Of a stretch of 64,000 nucleotides of DNA, positions 63,292 to 64,000 are shown piece by piece. The DNA comes from Cyclobacterium sp. (GTDB lineage Bacteria > Bacteroidota > Bacteroidia > Cytophagales > Cyclobacteriaceae). Each line of letters opens with the position of its first letter. Within the stretch, counting starts at the first letter, position 1. Position numbers and translations under genes: made by a program. The notes under the pieces were generated by a model. It was not told where the DNA came from. It did no database searches and saw nothing but the letters and a program-made list of their open reading frames with translations. The stretch covers positions 1 through 64,000 of the forward strand of contig NZ_JABURL010000031.1 in assembly GCF_014762705.1 (NCBI RefSeq). The letters run 5' to 3'.

Positions 63292-63843
63292 TTAAAAGAC
63301 TCCCAGGCCTCTGAGGAAGGAGATAAGGGCAATGATACCTAAGATGACTATGCCTATGAGTACGTAATGCTTTATCTGCTCCCAGAATGTGGGTTGGGAT
63401 TTGATTTCGGTGGTGGTGGTGACGGTACGGAGGCGTTCGATTTCTTTTTCGAGTAGGCGGATGGTTTTCTCCTGCTGCTCGCAAATGGCGGAGATATTGC
63501 CCAGTTGATCGATGATCAGGCCTACCTGCATTTGTGTGTCGGGATCGGTGTAAGTTAGGGTATTGGTGATGGTTTCAGACTTGACGCCGCTCTGGATCAG
63601 ATGGACCAGGCTGTCGATATTGATGGCCGGTGACTGGATGGTCTGCCCTGGGACCTCGATGATGCGGGGAATCTCCCGGACGATAACAGAATCTTTAGTG
63701 ATGGTGTTGGTACTGACCTGAGGGGCTTTGCAGGAGGCGAGGAGGATGATTAGGATGATGCCCTTCGAGAGTATCCCTTCGGCTCCGCTCAGGGACCGCA
63801 GGGAGCGCAGGGAACGGGGGGATAGGATTGATTGGGTTTTCAT
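63292..63843 (-). CDS. Spanin/Rz-like membrane lipoprotein
   Basis: A 183-residue protein with a hydrophobic N-terminal segment followed by a lipobox-like LLASCKA, a helical coiled-coil middle (about 100-140, EQQEKTIRLLEKEIERL) and a C-terminal membrane helix (YVLIGIVILGIIALISFL). Residues 10-27 (RSLRSLRSLSGAEGILSKG region) are encoded by repeat A, an insertion into the signal region. The lipid-anchor plus coiled-coil plus inner-membrane helix could span the periplasm as a spanin does, or it may be a tail-associated lipoprotein. Function is inference. Confidence 0.55.
   Translation of the reverse strand: MKTQSILSPRSLRSLRSLSGAEGILSKGIILIILLASCKAPQVSTNTITKDSVIVREIPRIIEVPGQTIQSPAINIDSLVHLIQSGVKSETITNTLTYTDPDTQMQVGLIIDQLGNISAICEQQEKTIRLLEKEIERLRTVTTTTEIKSQPTFWEQIKHYVLIGIVILGIIALISFLRGLGVF
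63761..63814. repeat. Dispersed repeat A, copy 5 (inside a coding region)
   Basis: CCCTTCGAGAGTATCCCTTC and a following CCGCTCAGGGACCGCAGG lie in frame within the N-terminus of the spanin-like gene. Confidence 0.8.
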
Positions 63844-63896
63844 GGGGTTTGGGTGAATTGCCCCCTTGGGATGTCCCTCGGGGGCGGGTTAGTGGT

Positions 63897-64000
63897 TTAG
63901 CTTTTTTTGAAAGTGGGCTTGACTACGAAGTCGTAGACAAAGACCTGTCCGAGCAATGCCAGGATCACTTCGATGATGCCTACACCTGTGGGCAGTGACA
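63897..64000 (-). CDS. Hydrophobic phage protein, C-terminal part only
   Basis: The last 34 codons of a gene whose start is beyond the window edge. They read LPTGVGIIEVILALLGQVFV and end YDFVVKPTFKKS. One membrane helix is visible. Next to the spanin-like gene, a holin is possible but cannot be shown. Confidence 0.6.
   Translation of the reverse strand, partial: SLPTGVGIIEVILALLGQVFVYDFVVKPTFKKS

Larger units (their letters stand above)
36974..64000. mobile_element. Prophage integrated at tRNA-Gln (right end not in window)
   Basis: Integrase beside a tRNA, KilA-N and RadC-like proteins, a tape-measure gene, tail proteins and a tailspike show a tailed-phage genome. Most structural genes run right to left. 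Terminase, portal, head and replication genes are not seen and presumably lie to the right. Cargo genes are AT-rich compared with the GC-richer tail genes. Whether it is complete and inducible cannot be judged here. Confidence 0.85.

Overview
The window looks like one contig end from a member of the Bacteroidota, most likely the Cyclobacteriaceae (Algoriphagus or Cyclobacterium-like). The grounds are the Bacteroidota promoter pattern (TTTG, about 19-20 bp, TAnnTTTG), a DUF4221-type lipoprotein, carboxypeptidase-regulatory-domain outer-membrane barrels, type II thymidine kinase, a CcsBA fusion and the integrase type. The first 34 bases are not genomic: they match a Nextera read-1 transposase adapter with three mismatches, so position 1 is an assembly edge.

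Chromosomal half (about 0.1-36.9 kb). 0.1-5.8 kb is a glycan cluster (GH20 hexosaminidase lipoprotein, HGSNAT-like membrane acetyltransferase, secreted propeller protein). 5.8-11.4 kb is housekeeping (2'-5' RNA ligase-like, tdk, recO, a 2-oxoglutarate oxygenase, a chromate-type transporter). 12.2-28.2 kb is a nitrite/NO respiration island: nrfH, nrfA, a porin and the CcsBA cytochrome c synthase on the + strand; then a three-domain heme-c NirK, its partner NirV and a SCO copper chaperone on the + strand; then on the - strand an NnrS-like membrane protein, a small Cys-rich protein, an OprC/NosA-like copper TonB receptor, a hemerythrin, an NsrR-like Rrf2 regulator and a truncated hemoglobin. Both ammonifying (NrfA) and NO-forming (NirK) nitrite reductases are present, and the copper import and delivery genes sit next to the copper enzyme. 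28.4-36.5 kb holds a TIM-barrel-like unknown, a Gfo/Idh/MocA oxidoreductase, an Fe-S uracil-DNA glycosylase, a DUF4221 lipoprotein and an outer-membrane barrel.

Mobile half (36.97-64 kb, open at the right edge). A tRNA-Gln(TTG) with its own promoter and terminator is followed by a tyrosine recombinase and a prophage. Its left part holds RadC-like and KilA-N proteins, a divergent switch-like promoter region, and cargo. From 43.3 kb rightward it is mainly a leftward-transcribed tail module: tape measure, a deacetylase tail protein with a triplicated domain, three tail proteins, a beta-helix/InlB-repeat tailspike, then small phage proteins and a hydrophobic protein cut by the window edge. Terminase, portal and capsid genes are not in the window.

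The best candidates for something new are prophage cargo: a + strand pair of a soluble protein and a four-helix membrane protein (41.8-43.3 kb); an AbiC-like membrane protein inserted in the tail operon (47-48 kb); a 40-codon gene with a textbook promoter and terminator (58.4-58.7 kb); and an RNA-rich locus at 60.77-61.17 kb with a tRNA-Met-like gene, a three-way-junction fold, a tiny basic ORF and a terminator. Several unrelated short-repeat families fill gaps just 5' of late-gene start codons.
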